Assembly: GCA_039566865.1 (NCBI GenBank)
Contig: CM076959.1
Span: 6,059,501 to 6,123,500 of the forward strand
Direction of reading: 5' to 3'
Length of the DNA stretch: 64,000 nucleotides
Source of the DNA: Aurelia coerulea
Taxonomy: Eukaryota; Cnidaria; Scyphozoa; Semaeostomeae; Ulmaridae
A model generated the notes under the pieces. The model was given only the letters and a program-made list of their open reading frames with translations, did not search any database and was not told the origin of the DNA. Positions within the stretch are counted from its first letter, which is position 1. Each line of letters starts with the position of its first letter. Below are positions 1-12,235 of this stretch, in pieces. Position numbers and translations under genes: made by a program.

Positions 1-900
1 TATACGTATTTCTTATAAGAAACCGCTACTTATAAGAAACTCAGACTCTCAGATCGCCAAAAAATTAAGAAACTCTTGCATGTTTTTCTTTATTCTCACT
101 TGTTTCCTGTATCATATTATTCGGAAAGTACTCGAGTAAAGTCTAAACATTGTTTTGATTTTGAAATGTTCAGGAGGGCACAGATCTGATAATTTAAGGA
201 ATACGTGTTTGTATTTTTTGGGAGCAACTTTACGGCTAATAATTGTTTATGTTAGCAACTATCAAGAACTATTCAAATCTATCATCTCCACAGAAATCGC
301 ACAATGAAGTGCGTCTAAATATATCTAATTACATCAGCAACTACTGAAACACAACAAGACGCAAATGATAAACAGAATCTGGGAGATTGTTTGGTATATC
401 ATAAAAGCAGGACTCATGGGACCGGACCCACGGGTGTGGGGGTTCTTGGCCAAATTTTGGGTTAGGGGTCTGCCGCGAGCATCTTCAAAAGGGTACCGTT
501 AGCTAGACCAACTTTTACGAAAATGGTACCCTTGGCTAGACCGTTGCTGGCCAGGCAGTCATTGATTCTGTCTATTCTGTCTATTCTTGTTGATCATCCA
601 TAAAGAACCATCTTTAATCCAGACAGGAACGTAGGAAGCATCTCAGACTTGGTGGAGGGGCACGACACTTCAAGGGCACCTTTTTCATTACCCTGAAAGG
701 GCACGTGCCCCCAGTGGCTTCCCTCCGGTCCCTACGTCTCTGAATCCAGACCAAAAAGGGGAAAGACGAAGAAGAAGCTTTTCTCCCAGTGAGCTTCCTG
801 CAGGTAAACTGTTAAGAAACTTTAAATACTCAAATCTGATAGTTTCAAGAAACTTCAATTTCTTAATTTCTTTTAAAAATACTGCTAAACTGGCTGGTTA
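1..900. repeat. Degenerate copy of a dispersed TTAAGAAACT-rich repeat
   Basis: The stretch carries many copies of the words TTATAAGAAACT and TTAAGAAACT. Similar runs recur at about 8430-8790, 10020-10900, 44045-44090 and 46960-47110. The copy near 10790 contains CAGTAGAACCTTG beside TA, which resembles the ends of pogo/Tigger-like elements, so these may be non-autonomous relatives of the pogo-like transposase at 17.6 kb (inference). A small MITE sits inside at 625-742. I see no coding exon here. Confidence 0.5.
616..751 (-). mobile_element. Small MITE with CGTAGG ends and 9-bp target duplication
   Basis: A 118-bp insert (625-742) is flanked by the direct repeat AATCCAGAC at 616-624 and 743-751. 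Its ends are inverted: AGGAACGTAGG on the left, and CCTACGTCTCTG on the right. The interior shares blocks, such as a GGGGGCAYGTGCCC segment and GAGATGCTTCCTAC, with the copy at 10203-10359 in the opposite orientation. It has no coding capacity. The superfamily is uncertain because a 9-12 bp duplication is unusual outside Mutator-like elements. Confidence 0.65.
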
Positions 901-1284
901 GCCACTGGGGGAATGGGGGAATATGGGAGCCCCCCCCCCCCCACTTTTCTCTATGGTCACTGTTCCACTTCTTCTAAATCCGTTGAGAAAATGTCGAAGG
1001 AGGGGTGAGGTAGGTACCTCTAGGGTACCTCTACAGTTTGATAGACACATAAGAGTGTTTCATGACGGTTAGAAGGGCGTTTCCTGAGTATATGAGTAAA
1101 AAGGGCGTTTGCATGATCAGCTGTGTTCCGGTGAACCAACGAGGAATTATCCAAATCTCTAAAAATTCGTCTTAAAACTTCAGGGATGTAGGATCTCAAA
1201 TTTTCTTGTGGAGGCAACTCTGAAGACGCCATTTTAAATCTGGAGCATATAAAAATGAAGTGAATGTTGCAGCAATACTGTCAA

Positions 1285-1465
1285 TCAAAGCGCCTCGACG
1301 AAGAGCCATGTGAAGCGAAGCGCCTCGACGAAGAGTCATATCATTCAAAGCGCCTGCCTCGACGAAGAGTCATGTCAATCGCAGCGCCGCGACGAAAAGA
1401 CTTGCTCCACTCCCTCGACGAAGAGTAGACTGCCGAGACGAAGTCAAAAGCGACTCGACGAAGAG
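1285..1465. repeat. About 30-bp minisatellite with core CTCGACGAAGAG
   Basis: The core CTCGACGAAGAG recurs at roughly 1294, 1324, 1358, 1388 (CGCGACGAAAAG), 1414 and 1453, so the unit is about 26-39 bp and imperfect. Long open frames across it on both strands are a by-product of the repeat, not evidence of a gene. Confidence 0.75.
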
Positions 1466-1720
1466 GGGAATGCCCCAACGATCTATGAATCCTGCCTCCC
1501 CGATCTGCAATTCGACTCCACGAAGTGAAGTCACCCAATTTGTCCAGCACCTGACTCCATACTTTTTTGCCCCCCCCCCAACCAAAATAGGACGTGTCTG
1601 GTAGCCCAGCCACTATAGGGTTAAAGATACCTGAAGGTGTTGTGGTGGAGGACATTGCTGCCAGAACAGTCAGGCGGATAGCTGCCAGAACTTAGCCCTG
1701 TCATTCACGTTAAAGAATTT

Positions 1721-1743
1721 TATACATACATACATACATACAT
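1721..1743. repeat. CATA microsatellite
   Basis: About six perfect units of a 4-bp repeat (ATAC/CATA) are visible. Confidence 0.9.
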
Positions 1744-3978
1744 GGGGCCCTCGCTCCCAGGTAGAGCCCTACCCCTTGAGCTTCAGTATATTGGAACATG
1801 TATGCCATTAAATCAAAATGAGGAAAAAATGTGCCTTCACTGAACACTGAATGATTTACTTTGAAGCAATGAACTAAAGGGGTACAATCTTATCTTATAT
1901 TTACAATCCTGTCTTCCAGCTGTAATGCTGTTAATTACGGAATTCATATGGTTTGACATGTTCCAATATACTGATGGGATCATAATGAAAAAGGTCCTGA
2001 GATAGTTCCTTTTTTGTCCTTTTCCTTGGTAATGTATATTTGTTAATGCTCTCTGGAAATAGGGCTCTATATTGAAATGAAAGATACAGTACTCATCCTG
2101 TGCCTTGCACAGAGCAACATGCTTAGGAATGAGACAAAACAGAGAAAGACACAAAAGAGATCAGTCTGAGAGTAATGATTTTGGATATGTTTTGGCACAA
2201 TTGTAATGGTGTGATCCCTGACTTAGCAGCCAGAATACTTTAGAGAAAAATGATTCCAGTAAGACACTGGGACATTAGCATCATTACAAGGGATTGTGGG
2301 TTTGTAAAATGCACACCAAACTCAGTTATCTTGACAAAATAAGACATATTGCTTTATAGACACTGCACCTTTTACACACTTAAGAATGACATTGTTATTG
2401 CAGTTCAATCACAGAGAAATCGCTGATAGCAAACAAAATAATTTTTGCTCAAGCTTTTAAAGTGCCACTGAAGTGTGTTAGTCAAAAAATTGTTAATACG
2501 ATCCCTGATGGAAAAATAATCGATGATTCGATTGAAGTAAATACTTGTTCATTTTGGTGCCGGGAAATGCAATTTTTTGGGGTGTTTTTTCCCCTTGGTC
2601 TTGCGAAAAGAGCCTGGGCCGAGTGACGTAGATTGATTTATCAAGCGTTCCATTCAATTCATCACACACGAAGACACCACTGTGAACGACTGGAAGGAAG
2701 GTGCCTGGCTGCCAATGTGCCCTGAGGAAAAGTGAATATTATTGCATGTTTTGCCGAGACTTTGGAGATAAATTGGATTCCAATCGCATCAGTAGTACCA
2801 AGTGACCACGGGATGATAAATAACAAATGCTGCGGAGTGATGTAGCCGGTTTAAAACTGTTTGAAAGCCGCCGTTTATTGACAATGATTTAGGCCCTCTT
2901 GCCCGTATCAAATTCAGGGAAGAGGCGATGATGGCGAGATTGGAAGCATCAATTACGGCATGTTGGGAGATGAGATATTTCAATTAATGGACAACTGGAA
3001 GTGCTTCTACAATTAAATGGTGAGAATTTGTGCTTGAATGCTTTATTTGTTTTTCTTTTATGTGTTGATATGATAGGTCATTTGAATTGGTGTTCGTTGT
3101 GATTGTGAGGCTTTTCACCACCACTTGAGCAAACTTGTCAGAAGCACGAAGGGGATCAGATATGAGTTTTCTGCAAACTTATTAAATTGGCAGTAACCTA
3201 AAAGGAGCGAATTAAGTGAGCCTAAGATGGTATGAAACTGAACATGATTTTTGTTACCAGGATTTGCGGTTATCTGTTATTATTGCAATAAATAGAAAAT
3301 CAAAATTTGCCTGTAAGAAGGTAGAAAATGTAGAAACATGAAGTTTTGCCTTTTTATCACAATTGACTGTGGTTGGTATGCCAATTCAGAGTTAAATGTT
3401 TTGTTATTTATTGTTATTCAGGTCCAACAAATCTGGTATAAACATTGCTTAGAGCATGGTTGACTCCAATTGGATGAGAATATTTCATGCAAAATGGCCT
3501 AGAACTAGAACCCTGCAGGACAAGCTGGAAATTCAGAATTTTATGGATACCAAAACATTTTACAAGCAACTGAAACTTTGCCGCTGATGCTGTTTTGTAT
3601 TGCATTGTATTGTATAACAAGAAAAGAGTGTGGCTTATCTTAAACAGTGAATTCCACACATGGCATCATATATTTTTCTCAGCCCAAAATTCTGAGTCTA
3701 ACACTGTCTCTTGGTCTCACATCACAATACCTGATATTTCTTGTCACAGTAAAAAATAAGTTCAGCTTTTGTTATGTGGTTTCATAAAACGTTGAAAATA
3801 GATTGCAGAATATTAAAAGGAGATGAGGTGGGAATCATCCTAAATATGTTTTCATATTAAAAGTGAAAAAATTAACTCAGACTTTAGGGCCCAGCTGCAC
3901 AATAGCAGTAAATCCTTTTGCAAAAATGAAAGGTATGATCTGTTTCAAGTGAGGATGGTAGTATACTCTACAATATAT
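1744..3978. other. No gene recognised
   Basis: This is AT-rich sequence without a convincing exon. At 2455-2475 it carries the word AGTGCCACTGAAGTG, found in inverse orientation at about 13220-13240. The following 200 bp of the two sites also look related (both have GTGACGTA followed by a GATT/TATCA run), so this may be one end of a dispersed element. Confidence 0.4.
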
Positions 3979-3979
3979 A

Positions 3980-6900
3980 GACCAGGCTGTACTGGCGCTA
4001 GGTACCACTTTTCGGCGGAGAAATTGGGACTATGATTTTTGGATAGCTCTATGCATTGGTATAACGAAAATCGATGGTAAACGGGAAGTTTGTAATGATC
4101 TTGCGCGAAACGCGTCAATAACCGTTCGGTACTTAGGCCCAACGCGCGGTTTTTTATATTTTCAATCCTTTCTTAGACAGCGCAAGTATGTGACACCTTT
4201 TATGCCATTTCTTGACTGTATAATCGTCTTTCGCATAAAATTAATGTTATTAATTCAGAAAATATCGAAATTTACCGAATCTATAGAGCAATTTGAGCAT
4301 ATGACGTCGTTTTTATGTGAGGTCATCATTGCAAAATGAAAAATGTCGTAACTTATGTTCAGCATGCTCACCCTTATAAGAGTTTGTGAGAACCTCATTT
4401 ATTGATTATAAAAACGGATGAAGTTGAATTCCCCGTGCCTGCAGACACCTGGAAATGCCGCACGATTGGAAACAACAGACAATGGAAAAGATTGATACGG
4501 AAGATCAACCTGGGAGACAAGACGTTCCATGATGAATTTCAGCACAATACTTTGAGCTTCTTATTTCTTGAATTAAACATGTTTCTATATCATAGCTTTT
4601 GCAGATTCCTAGTCAGTCTTTGCGCTGGATGAATAGTTCTAAGTATTCTATTTCTACGGGATGAACTTTCTCTCTCGAGTTTGAGGACGCAAAAGTGTTT
4701 CAATAAAAATCTTGCAAAGCTGTTATACTATGATATGACGCTATATATTGAGTTCATTATCACATGAGTTTAGAACACGGAAGCTCAGTTGTTCCCTTTC
4801 TATGTACAACGTGGCTAAAATTATTCGGCTATTTACATATACAGGTTAAATTTGGATGAATATATTTCTTAAACTTTGTTGTCACTGCCCATGTCAATCA
4901 CATTAACTGCTTTGTCCGTCTCAGAAAAGTTGATATAGAAGAACACTGTTCAAACCTCTCATTCATCGAATGAGTTTCAAGTTTTCCATTTCAAACAGAC
5001 AAAACAGACAGAGTGAATTCGGGTACTTCCAGAATTAGTTTCTGCAACAAACTCAAAATTCTAGCGACAGGATTTGTGCTCTTTGAATGCAATGATAAAA
5101 TTGACTGGCAATGTGATATATTGATCTCCTTTTATTGATGTGTTTGCGTTCGAAAATTTTATATTACTGCCGTACAGAAACCAATCATATTGCTCAAGAA
5201 TATCAGCTAATTCTTCCAGCTAAGTCCCAAGATAAACCAAGTGATCTAGATCTATAAGTTAGTTTGTTAAAAATTTGGATTATTTGCTGCAATTTTCTAG
5301 CAAGCTGCTTTTCCTATGTACCATATATAGTCACCACCTGTAAAAGTGTTCAAACCTAACATGCATTTCTTCAATGGATCAGAAAGGTCGATATTAATAA
5401 GCTAAAGTAATTTGTGGTGCATTCTATTCCATTGTCGAGATAAACTCTGTCTTGCTGGTCAAGCAACGTATTTAGCTTGATGACAACGATATCTGTATTA
5501 TCTTTGTTATACCATCTTATAATAACGTTCTTGAGAGGATGGACGCTCAACACGTGGTAGCAGTGCAGTAGAAGCTTTGGACCAGCCTCTTCCTGTTTGC
5601 TAGCTAGCTCCGCTTTAATTTCGCACAGGGCAAGTGTCACTTTGCAGCAGTCATTACCTTTGAGGAGCAGATCTTCTAGCAGTGTGGCAAATTAAATGCC
5701 TTCGCCCTGGTTGCAATGATGGTAACCCTCATACGAAACATAAATTGCCGTTCGTTGCCATCACAAGTTGAAAAGTCACGGAAATTCCGAGGAAACCTTT
5801 GACTTGTTTGATGAAATAATCACTTTGCTGAATTCAACTTGAGTTTCTTTCGGCTGATGTTAGGGAGACTTCTTCGTATGTAGCTGCGACAATGTCAGCT
5901 CGCCTATATCCAGACAGCAGCTGCTTCAAAAAGTTTTACATTGAATCTTTGTATGTTTCTGCTGCTTGTGTTATGCAAACAAAACTTGCCAACATGTTGA
6001 CAAAGGACACAGACGCGATTGGCTTTTAGGACTGACTTCCCCTTGGTGTATCACAGGGCTCTTCATTTTCTTGACAATGACTTGGATCAACTTGCTTTTG
6101 AGATGAATCTTCTTGAATCGTGCAGGTTTGCCAAGTGAGCGGAATTGGGCATAAAGTGTATTCAAGTTCTCTCTCAAAGTTTATAGCTTGCCCTCTCTTT
6201 GCTAAAGGGAGGTAATACTCCAAGGATATTTTGATCGGATTGCGAAACTTGACTTGACGGGACTCAAGGGATTCTTGACAGAATTTTTGGCTCTCATCCT
6301 CGCCAAGACATCTCCTTAAAGAAGTAGTCCGGCAGCAATATGGTCTCCAAGAGCAATGCTGCCAGAACTCAAAGCAACAGTCTTTTCTTTCTCAAGATTT
6401 AGACAAAAAAACGATCGCTAACATGCTCCTGTTTGAATATCTCTACCGTTTGATGATACGCTTCACGAATTTTTCTGTCTGCTAGATATATGATAGTCAC
6501 AGATGTTTGTAAGTGCTGGCAGCCCTGTTCACCTCTGCAAGTATTTTTGGAATTTTCCACTTGCTCTGAACGATTCAACGTCCACTTCAAAATAACTCAA
6601 CTGTCGCCAACAAAGCACTTGCTCACTCCTGATGTCATGGCATCTCTGCTGATCATTTGTTCTCCTTTCTGATAGGTAGTATCCCCAAATGACTCTTGAA
6701 CTTGCACTTTTCAGTCCCAGATAGAAATCAAACCATGGTCAGCCTTGTTCATTTTCTGGTGCAAAATACAATGGCAAATAGAACTTCTAGCAATGAAGTT
6801 GTATCTCAAAATAGTTATGTTGAACCGCCAAATGAATGAAACGCTGAGTTTGCACAAGATCCAAGTACAAAAGTGGCCAGAAACATGATGTTCCACCTAA

Positions 6901-7495
6901 TTTTTCCCTTGCAAATACTTTAATCAAGATCCTGATACAGTGCCACAATATACTGAAGATGTTAGCATGAATAAAGGAAACAGCCTGTCCGTTGTTTGCA
7001 ACCGTCCGGGATTTGCAGGTGTCCACAGGAATGAGAGTATTTGGTTCGTCTTTATAGGCGTCTTTGTAATCAATAAACGACGTTCCACCCAAGGTCTTCC
7101 AGAATAGAACGTCATGATCGTCAGTTGTGAAATATTTCGTTTGCAGTGATGACGTCACATAAAAATGACATCATATGGTCAAATTGCCATGTAGATTCGG
7201 TAAATTTCGATATTTTCTGAATTAATAACATTAATTTTATGCGAAAGACGATTATACAGCCAAGAAATGGCATAAAATGCATCACATGCATTCGCTTGTT
7301 AAGAAAGGATTGAAAATTTAAAAAGCCGCGCATTGGGCCTAAGTACCGAACGGTAATTGACGCGTTTCGCGCAAGATCATTACAAACTTCCCGTTTACCA
7401 TCGATTTTCGTTATACCAATGGTTAGAGCTATCCAAAAATCATAGTCCCAATTTCTCCGCCGAAAAGTGGTACCTAGCGCCAGTACAGCCTGGTC
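3980..7495. mobile_element. 3.5-kb DNA element with about 365-bp terminal inverted repeats
   Basis: The left arm (3980-4345) and right arm (7130-7495) are inverted copies at high identity; both start GACCAGGCTGTACTGGCGC next to a flanking TA (3978-3979, 7496-7497). Weaker inverted similarity continues inward to about 4500 and 6970, including the word TTTATTGATTA. The interior has a decayed coding sequence on the minus strand (next entry). The ends plus TA flanks fit a cut-and-paste transposon, but TA duplications occur in several superfamilies. The long, nearly foldback ends are the unusual part. Confidence 0.75.
5371..6150 (-). pseudogene. Decayed transposon ORF with a PIN/XPG-like nuclease motif
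   Basis: Inside the 3.5-kb element the minus strand gives, in two frames, recognisable pieces of one protein: NFLKQLLSGYRRADIVAATY around 5840-5940 and, at 5371-5640, LLHCYHVLSVHPLKNVIIRW followed by NTDIVVIKL and DQQDRVYLDNG. The pattern of an EEA(D)-type helix, VIIR, then DTDIVV-like strand is one I associate with proteins carried by invertebrate DNA elements that resemble PIN/XPG-fold nucleases; that assignment is from memory and is inference. Several stops and frameshifts are present, so it is not functional. No neighbour extends it. Confidence 0.45.
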
Positions 7496-7497
7496 TA

Positions 7498-7996
7498 ATA
7501 AAGTTAGTTTGAAGGATTTGGGAAAACCAAACTCCAAATAACATTTCTCAATTATGTTTGATATTCAACCTAATGTCTCATTCTATTCCTGCCCTGACCA
7601 TCCTCCGCAGGCAGCCCAGGGGTCAAAGAATTGCTTGTACAGATGCCTCAGGGGATGGGGCAAGTCTTCTGGCAAATGCCCAGGACTTGGCACTGAACAC
7701 ATGCATACTCCCAAAAACTTCGTAAGCAAACGCTATAATCACTACTATTACCAAATGCCCCTGGAAGCAGGGGAAAATTTGCAGTCAAACGCATGGGGGC
7801 CAGGAATATTTTATGAGCAAATACCCAGGGGTTTCCCAGGGAAATGACCAGAGTAGGAATGGAACGAAACATAGGTGCACACCAGTTTCCAAATGTTGTA
7901 AAATAGGCCCTGTATGCAGTTGTTGGGTCCTTTACATGTACTTCCTCATATGCAAAAAATGTGAGTTGTATTTAAGAAAGTTAACAAACAAACTGT
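7498..7996. other. No gene recognised; short internal repeats
   Basis: The region 7600-7860 has three diverged copies of a motif like CAAATGCCCAGG / CAAATACCCAGGGG spaced about 65-100 bp apart. It is probably part of an old repeat. No exon is supported. Confidence 0.4.
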
Positions 7997-9633
7997 GGGC
8001 ATAACAGAATAACCAGACCCAGGACCACTAGGACCGGACCCTAACGGACCAGACCCTAGGGGAATGCCCTACCCTCGCTTTGACGTTAGATAGGAAGTCA
8101 ATCACCGAAAGGAGGGGGAATTTCTCTCAAAAAATCTCGTACATGAAATCTTTCTGTTGTGAAAAAATCTCGTACACTTTTGCGAATTAGTGACTCATGT
8201 TCTGCGACACACTGAGGCCACTCAACTACTGAGTTCATCGAAGAGAAGCTTTCAGACTGCCCAGCCTCCAAGCTGCAAGTTCATCTCAGCACTTAGAGTT
8301 CAATTTGATCTGGCTGGCAGGTAATGCTTAGGGACTTTGTTAGCTCCCATGGTGGCCCCAGAAAATTATTAGGGGGAAGTTGGTCACATGTATCTTCTAA
8401 AATATGGGTTACACTCATCTTTTTCGATAAGAAACTGAGGTCCGAGTTCGTTAGGTAGTTTCTTAAATCTTAGGACATTTCGCTGCCAAAGTTTGAAATT
8501 TGTTTCTTTCAATTTTTAGTGCAGAAAATGTAGAATTAATTTCGCTTTGTTAGAAGGGTTTCCAAACTATTTAATAAGATCTAAAACATTAAGTAATAAC
8601 ATAATTGACACCCAAAAATAATTGGACACGGTACAGTAATAGCAACAGTAATAGAATTTTTGAATGAAAATTACGAAAGTTTCTTAGCATTTTGAAACAG
8701 GCGGTGGGGTAGTATTTTTCGAAAATTTTAGCCTACTATTTCTTATGAGCTGTTTCTCATAAAAATGCAAGCCCGTAAGAAGCGTGGGGCAGGGGGGCGT
8801 AAGCCCCCCAATAATTTTGAAAACAATGGTGCCACGCTACAAGTATTAATTAGATGTAGTGCTCTCTGTTGTTCTAAGAACAATCCCCCAATCAGAAGCT
8901 GCTTCCTACGGCCCTAAAAAAGGTGATTGCACATGCATGATACGAGAAAACAAATGCACACAAATGCACATTCTGAGATGCAATATTGTGATCATGGGAT
9001 TTACCAAAGACAAGTGGGGTCAATGCCCGGGTCAATGTGTGGTTTGAGAGAATGGTTCTATTAACATTTCCAAAATTATCACTCTCTCTTTCGAGATCGT
9101 CTTACCCCATATATCTGCCAATTACCACCTTCACAATAAACATTACGAACAAATATGTTGTCAAAAAGCTGCCTGCTAAATGATTTGGCAGTCCCAAACT
9201 AACTTGCAAAGAGCATGGAGAAGCCAGAATCAAGTCCAGAAACTGAGATTGTGGAGATGGAATACAACGTTGCTTGCATCACGACGTCATTGCAACAACT
9301 TGAATCACCAAGCAAGGCAGAGAGGTAAAATATTTAGGCCATGTAGTTAAATGCTTAGCCCCAGTGGGCAATGGCTTGAGGCCGGATCAAATTTTGCCTG
9401 CTGGTTAGACGATTTCATATACCATGCATTGCTGCGATTGTTGTGGCATCCAGAAGGATTTATTTAAGAATTTATTTAAAGCAATGACTGTCTTATTTTA
9501 CTTTGGAGCGAAACTTTTGTGTTGGCCGCCATTACAAACAAACGCTGGAAGGAAAGTAATGGGGTTTCCCCTAGGGTCTGGTCCGTTAGGGTCCGGTCCT
9601 ACTGGTCCTGGGTCTGGTTATTCCGTTATGCCC
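7997..9633. repeat. Inverted 68-bp arms enclosing 1.5 kb
   Basis: Left arm 7997-8064 and right arm 9566-9633 are the same length and almost identical in inverse orientation. The arm starts GGGCATAAC, contains GGACCGGACCCTAACGGACC, and ends CCTAGGGGAA. Outside and inside the arms similarity stops abruptly. I could not identify a target duplication. A related GGACC/CCTACG-rich block lies at 23473-23540. The interior includes a candidate exon (9215-9324). Confidence 0.6.
9215..9324 (+). CDS. Candidate first exon, product unknown
   Basis: An ATG at 9215 opens a 110-nt frame that starts MEKPESSPETEIVEMEY and runs up to AGAG|GTAAAA, a plausible splice donor at 9325. It is acidic and low in hydrophobic residues. 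No following exon could be joined with confidence. It lies inside the inverted-repeat segment, so it may be the start of a transposon gene. It could equally be chance. Confidence 0.2.
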
Positions 9634-10019
9634 AAACTGTGGTTCTATCTGACATTGGTATTGACATTATGCCAAAGAGTTCCAATCAGGGATATCAGCA
9701 GGGAAGGGTTATTTTTATTTAAAAAATTTTCTTTGCTGTTCATCAGGCATATTTAAACTGACCACTGTGTTTTTTTCCTGCCCTACTTCAGTATTTCTTT
9801 CAAAACTTGCATGTAGGTTAGAAGGTAGCAATAATCCATTTAACAGCATTACTGCTTATTTTCTGTTATTTTCTTACTGAGCATGTGTAGCCAAACTGAA
9901 GAAAAATATTGGTAGATTAGGGGCCATCACCATAGCTTCTCATACTCACAGGTTGAAGAAAATCACAGGAAGTGTTTGTCAAATTATCTGGATACACAAA
10001 GTGAACATTACACATATTT
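9634..10019. other. No gene recognised
   Basis: AT-rich intergenic sequence; nothing supported. Confidence 0.4.
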
Positions 10020-10900
10020 TTTACAAGAAACCAGCCATAAGAAGCTTAACTCTCAGGTCGCCAAAGAATTAAGAAACTCCAGTTCTAGGAAAATTTAACT
10101 TAAGAAACTATTTATTCCAATAACGAAACTCCTCAGCTTAATTTTACTTAATTTTTACTTGTAGCATATTACTTGGAAGGTGCCAGAGTTTTTTATCAGA
10201 AACATAGAAAGGGAGGACACTGGGGGCATGTGCCCCCCAAGATTTTGCAATAAAAAGAGTGTGCTTTCTATTTTCAGCAAGTGCCCCTTTAGCTCTATGA
10301 GAAAGATGTCTTTGAAGTGTCATGCCCCCCAAGTTTGAGATGCTTCCTACATCCCTGTCTTTTATAAGAAAGAATCTGAGTCAGTACTGAAAGTTTCTTA
10401 ACATCATCAGATTTGCAGTTCTCAGAGTTAACAATTTCTCAAAGGTTTCAACAATCTTTGTATTTGTGGCCTTTGCCTTTGTGAATATTTGAAAGCAACA
10501 TTTTTTGGAGCCTTTCAAGTGTTAGACATTTACTCAAGTACCTCCTGAGTAATATCAGACAGAAAATAAGTGAAAATAAAGTACAAATATGATGAGGACG
10601 TCCTTTATTAAAACTTGATAGTTTCCTAAGTTATATGTTCCCAGTATTGGAGTCTCGTAATTTTGGGGGATCTTAGAGTTGAGTTTCTTGCAAGCAGTTT
10701 CTCATAAAAAGCATGTGTAAATGTCTAAAACAACTTTGTTTTGAAATTTTCACAAGGGCATCGGTAGTAGACATGGAGATTGTTATATACAGTAGAACCT
10801 TGAAGTCTGATAATTTTAAGAAACTCGATACTGGTTCAAATTCTTAGTTTCTTCCAAAATAAGTGGTTTAATTTTGCACTGAAAGTACATTATCCAAGGA
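10020..10900. repeat. Second large block of the TTAAGAAACT repeat
   Basis: Repeated TTAAGAAACT and TTCTTAA words match the block at 1-900, including a shared context of TTTGAAATKTTC followed by AGGGCA. A CAGTAGAACCTTG word at about 10791 next to TA looks like an IS630/pogo-type terminus. A MITE interrupts it at 10203-10359. Confidence 0.5.
10191..10371 (+). mobile_element. MITE copy related to 625-742, 12-bp target duplication
   Basis: The insert 10203-10359 (157 bp) is flanked by TTTTATCAGAAA (10191-10202) and TTTTATAAGAAA (10360-10371), 11 of 12 identical. The interior matches the 625-742 element in inverse orientation (GGACACTGGGGGCATGTGCC near the left, GAGATGCTTCCTAC near the right). 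It is inserted in the older TTAAGAAACT repeat. Confidence 0.65.
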
Positions 10901-11270
10901 ACAGGAAAAGAGAGTTTGATCTCAAGATTTTATTCCTCTTACTACTCTTATTGGTACCTACTCTTACAAGATCAATGGCAGGCAGGATTATACTCCATAA
11001 ATAAACAATTGTTAAACTAACTCTTTGTTAAAATAAATGTAACTGTTTCAGTATCTTGAGGCAGTGAAGGCTGTCGTCAGGTCACCTTCATTTTCAAACC
11101 CAATTCTGTTTGCACTGAGATCAATTTTCATCAAAGAGATTATTGAACAGATATGCCAAATGTGTTCTGCATCTGCTCTTCATCTTGGTTGACTTGATCT
11201 TTCATTTCATCTAAAATATCAAATAAAAATTCATAACTCAATGAACAGCAGTCCTTTGGTTAACAAGAGC
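10901..11270. other. No gene recognised
   Basis: AT-rich sequence; no exon, repeat or regulatory motif supported. Confidence 0.4.
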
Positions 11271-12235
11271 CAAAAATAACGACTTCTGTAAAATGCGGGT
11301 CCGCAGGTCCGATAAAATGCGGGTCCCACTCCAAGATTGGTGGCGGGTCTCGGTGTGTAAGTCGTGCTACAGCGGTCGATGGGTCTTGCGAGGCTTATGC
11401 CCACTTCCTGTTTTCATCCTCGAATGCGTGCGTTCAATCCAACACTGCGCAGAAGATAGGGCTTGTTCTGGTTTGTTTACCTTTAGCAAGGATGTACCGT
11501 TGGTGCCAAATTTCAGCAAGGAACTCATATGATATAACAGCGATGTACCGATCTAGTCAAGCACAAGTTCCGGAGAAAAGAACATGTACATGTTCCTCTG
11601 GGAGTTCTTTCCACCTGATGTTTTGCATATGTCAAGGAACATATTTGCAGCAGTGTTATAAACTGTAATATGATTACCAAGAAATAACAAAGTCAATAGG
11701 AAATAAGAAACATCGTAAGAAACTAAACTTAAAATTTGAACAATTTCATGTTGAAATCACAAAAAGACGCGAGTGCCTCCTATTTCTATGGTAAAAAGTA
11801 CCGAACGATGCATAGGGACTTCCCCATGTGAAGGGATCCCCTCCAAAGTACAAAGTTCTCCCATATTTGCATTGGGATTGAAATTTTTTGCAAGCTGCGA
11901 CTCAGGATCTTTTCATTGATCAGGTACGATTTCACAATGTATTTTCCTTTCTGTGACCTTTGTGACGATCTGCGTCACCATTCAATCCATAGAAATGATT
12001 CAATCCCATCGATATTGCAAGGGTTTCGCTTGATGGATTGCAGCGGTGATGAATTGCTGTCACAGCAGAAAAGCTCATAGAAACTGGTGACTATCGCTTC
12101 GTTCTGTACGAAGGGCTCCTTGCCGCATACAACAGACGTTTGTATGTGGCCATGGGTCATACATTCAAAGAGACCCGCAGACCCGCATTTTATCGGACCT
12201 GCGGACCCGCATTTTACAGAAGCCGCAAAAATAAC
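11271..12235. mobile_element. Mutator-like non-autonomous element, perfect 10-bp target duplication
   Basis: The direct repeat CAAAAATAAC flanks the insert (11271-11280 and 12226-12235). The 945-bp element (11281-12225) has inverted ends of about 45 bp beginning GACTTCTGTAAAATGCGGGT on the left; the right end, read inward, begins CGGCTTCTGTAAAATGCGGG. Each end also holds a tandem TAAAATGCGGGTC word. A 9-11 bp duplication is typical of Mutator-like elements (established knowledge). No transposase is encoded. It shares the GACTT terminus and GCGGGTC words with the element at 19102-20226. Confidence 0.75.

Noticed and set aside
1310..1655. Overlapping open frames on both strands across the minisatellite
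   Set aside because: They follow from the repeat composition; no splice sites, start context or domain support either.
9424..9756. 110-codon plus-strand frame
   Set aside because: It runs through the inverted 68-bp arm and has no conserved pattern; its length is expected by chance in a GC-richer ar­m.
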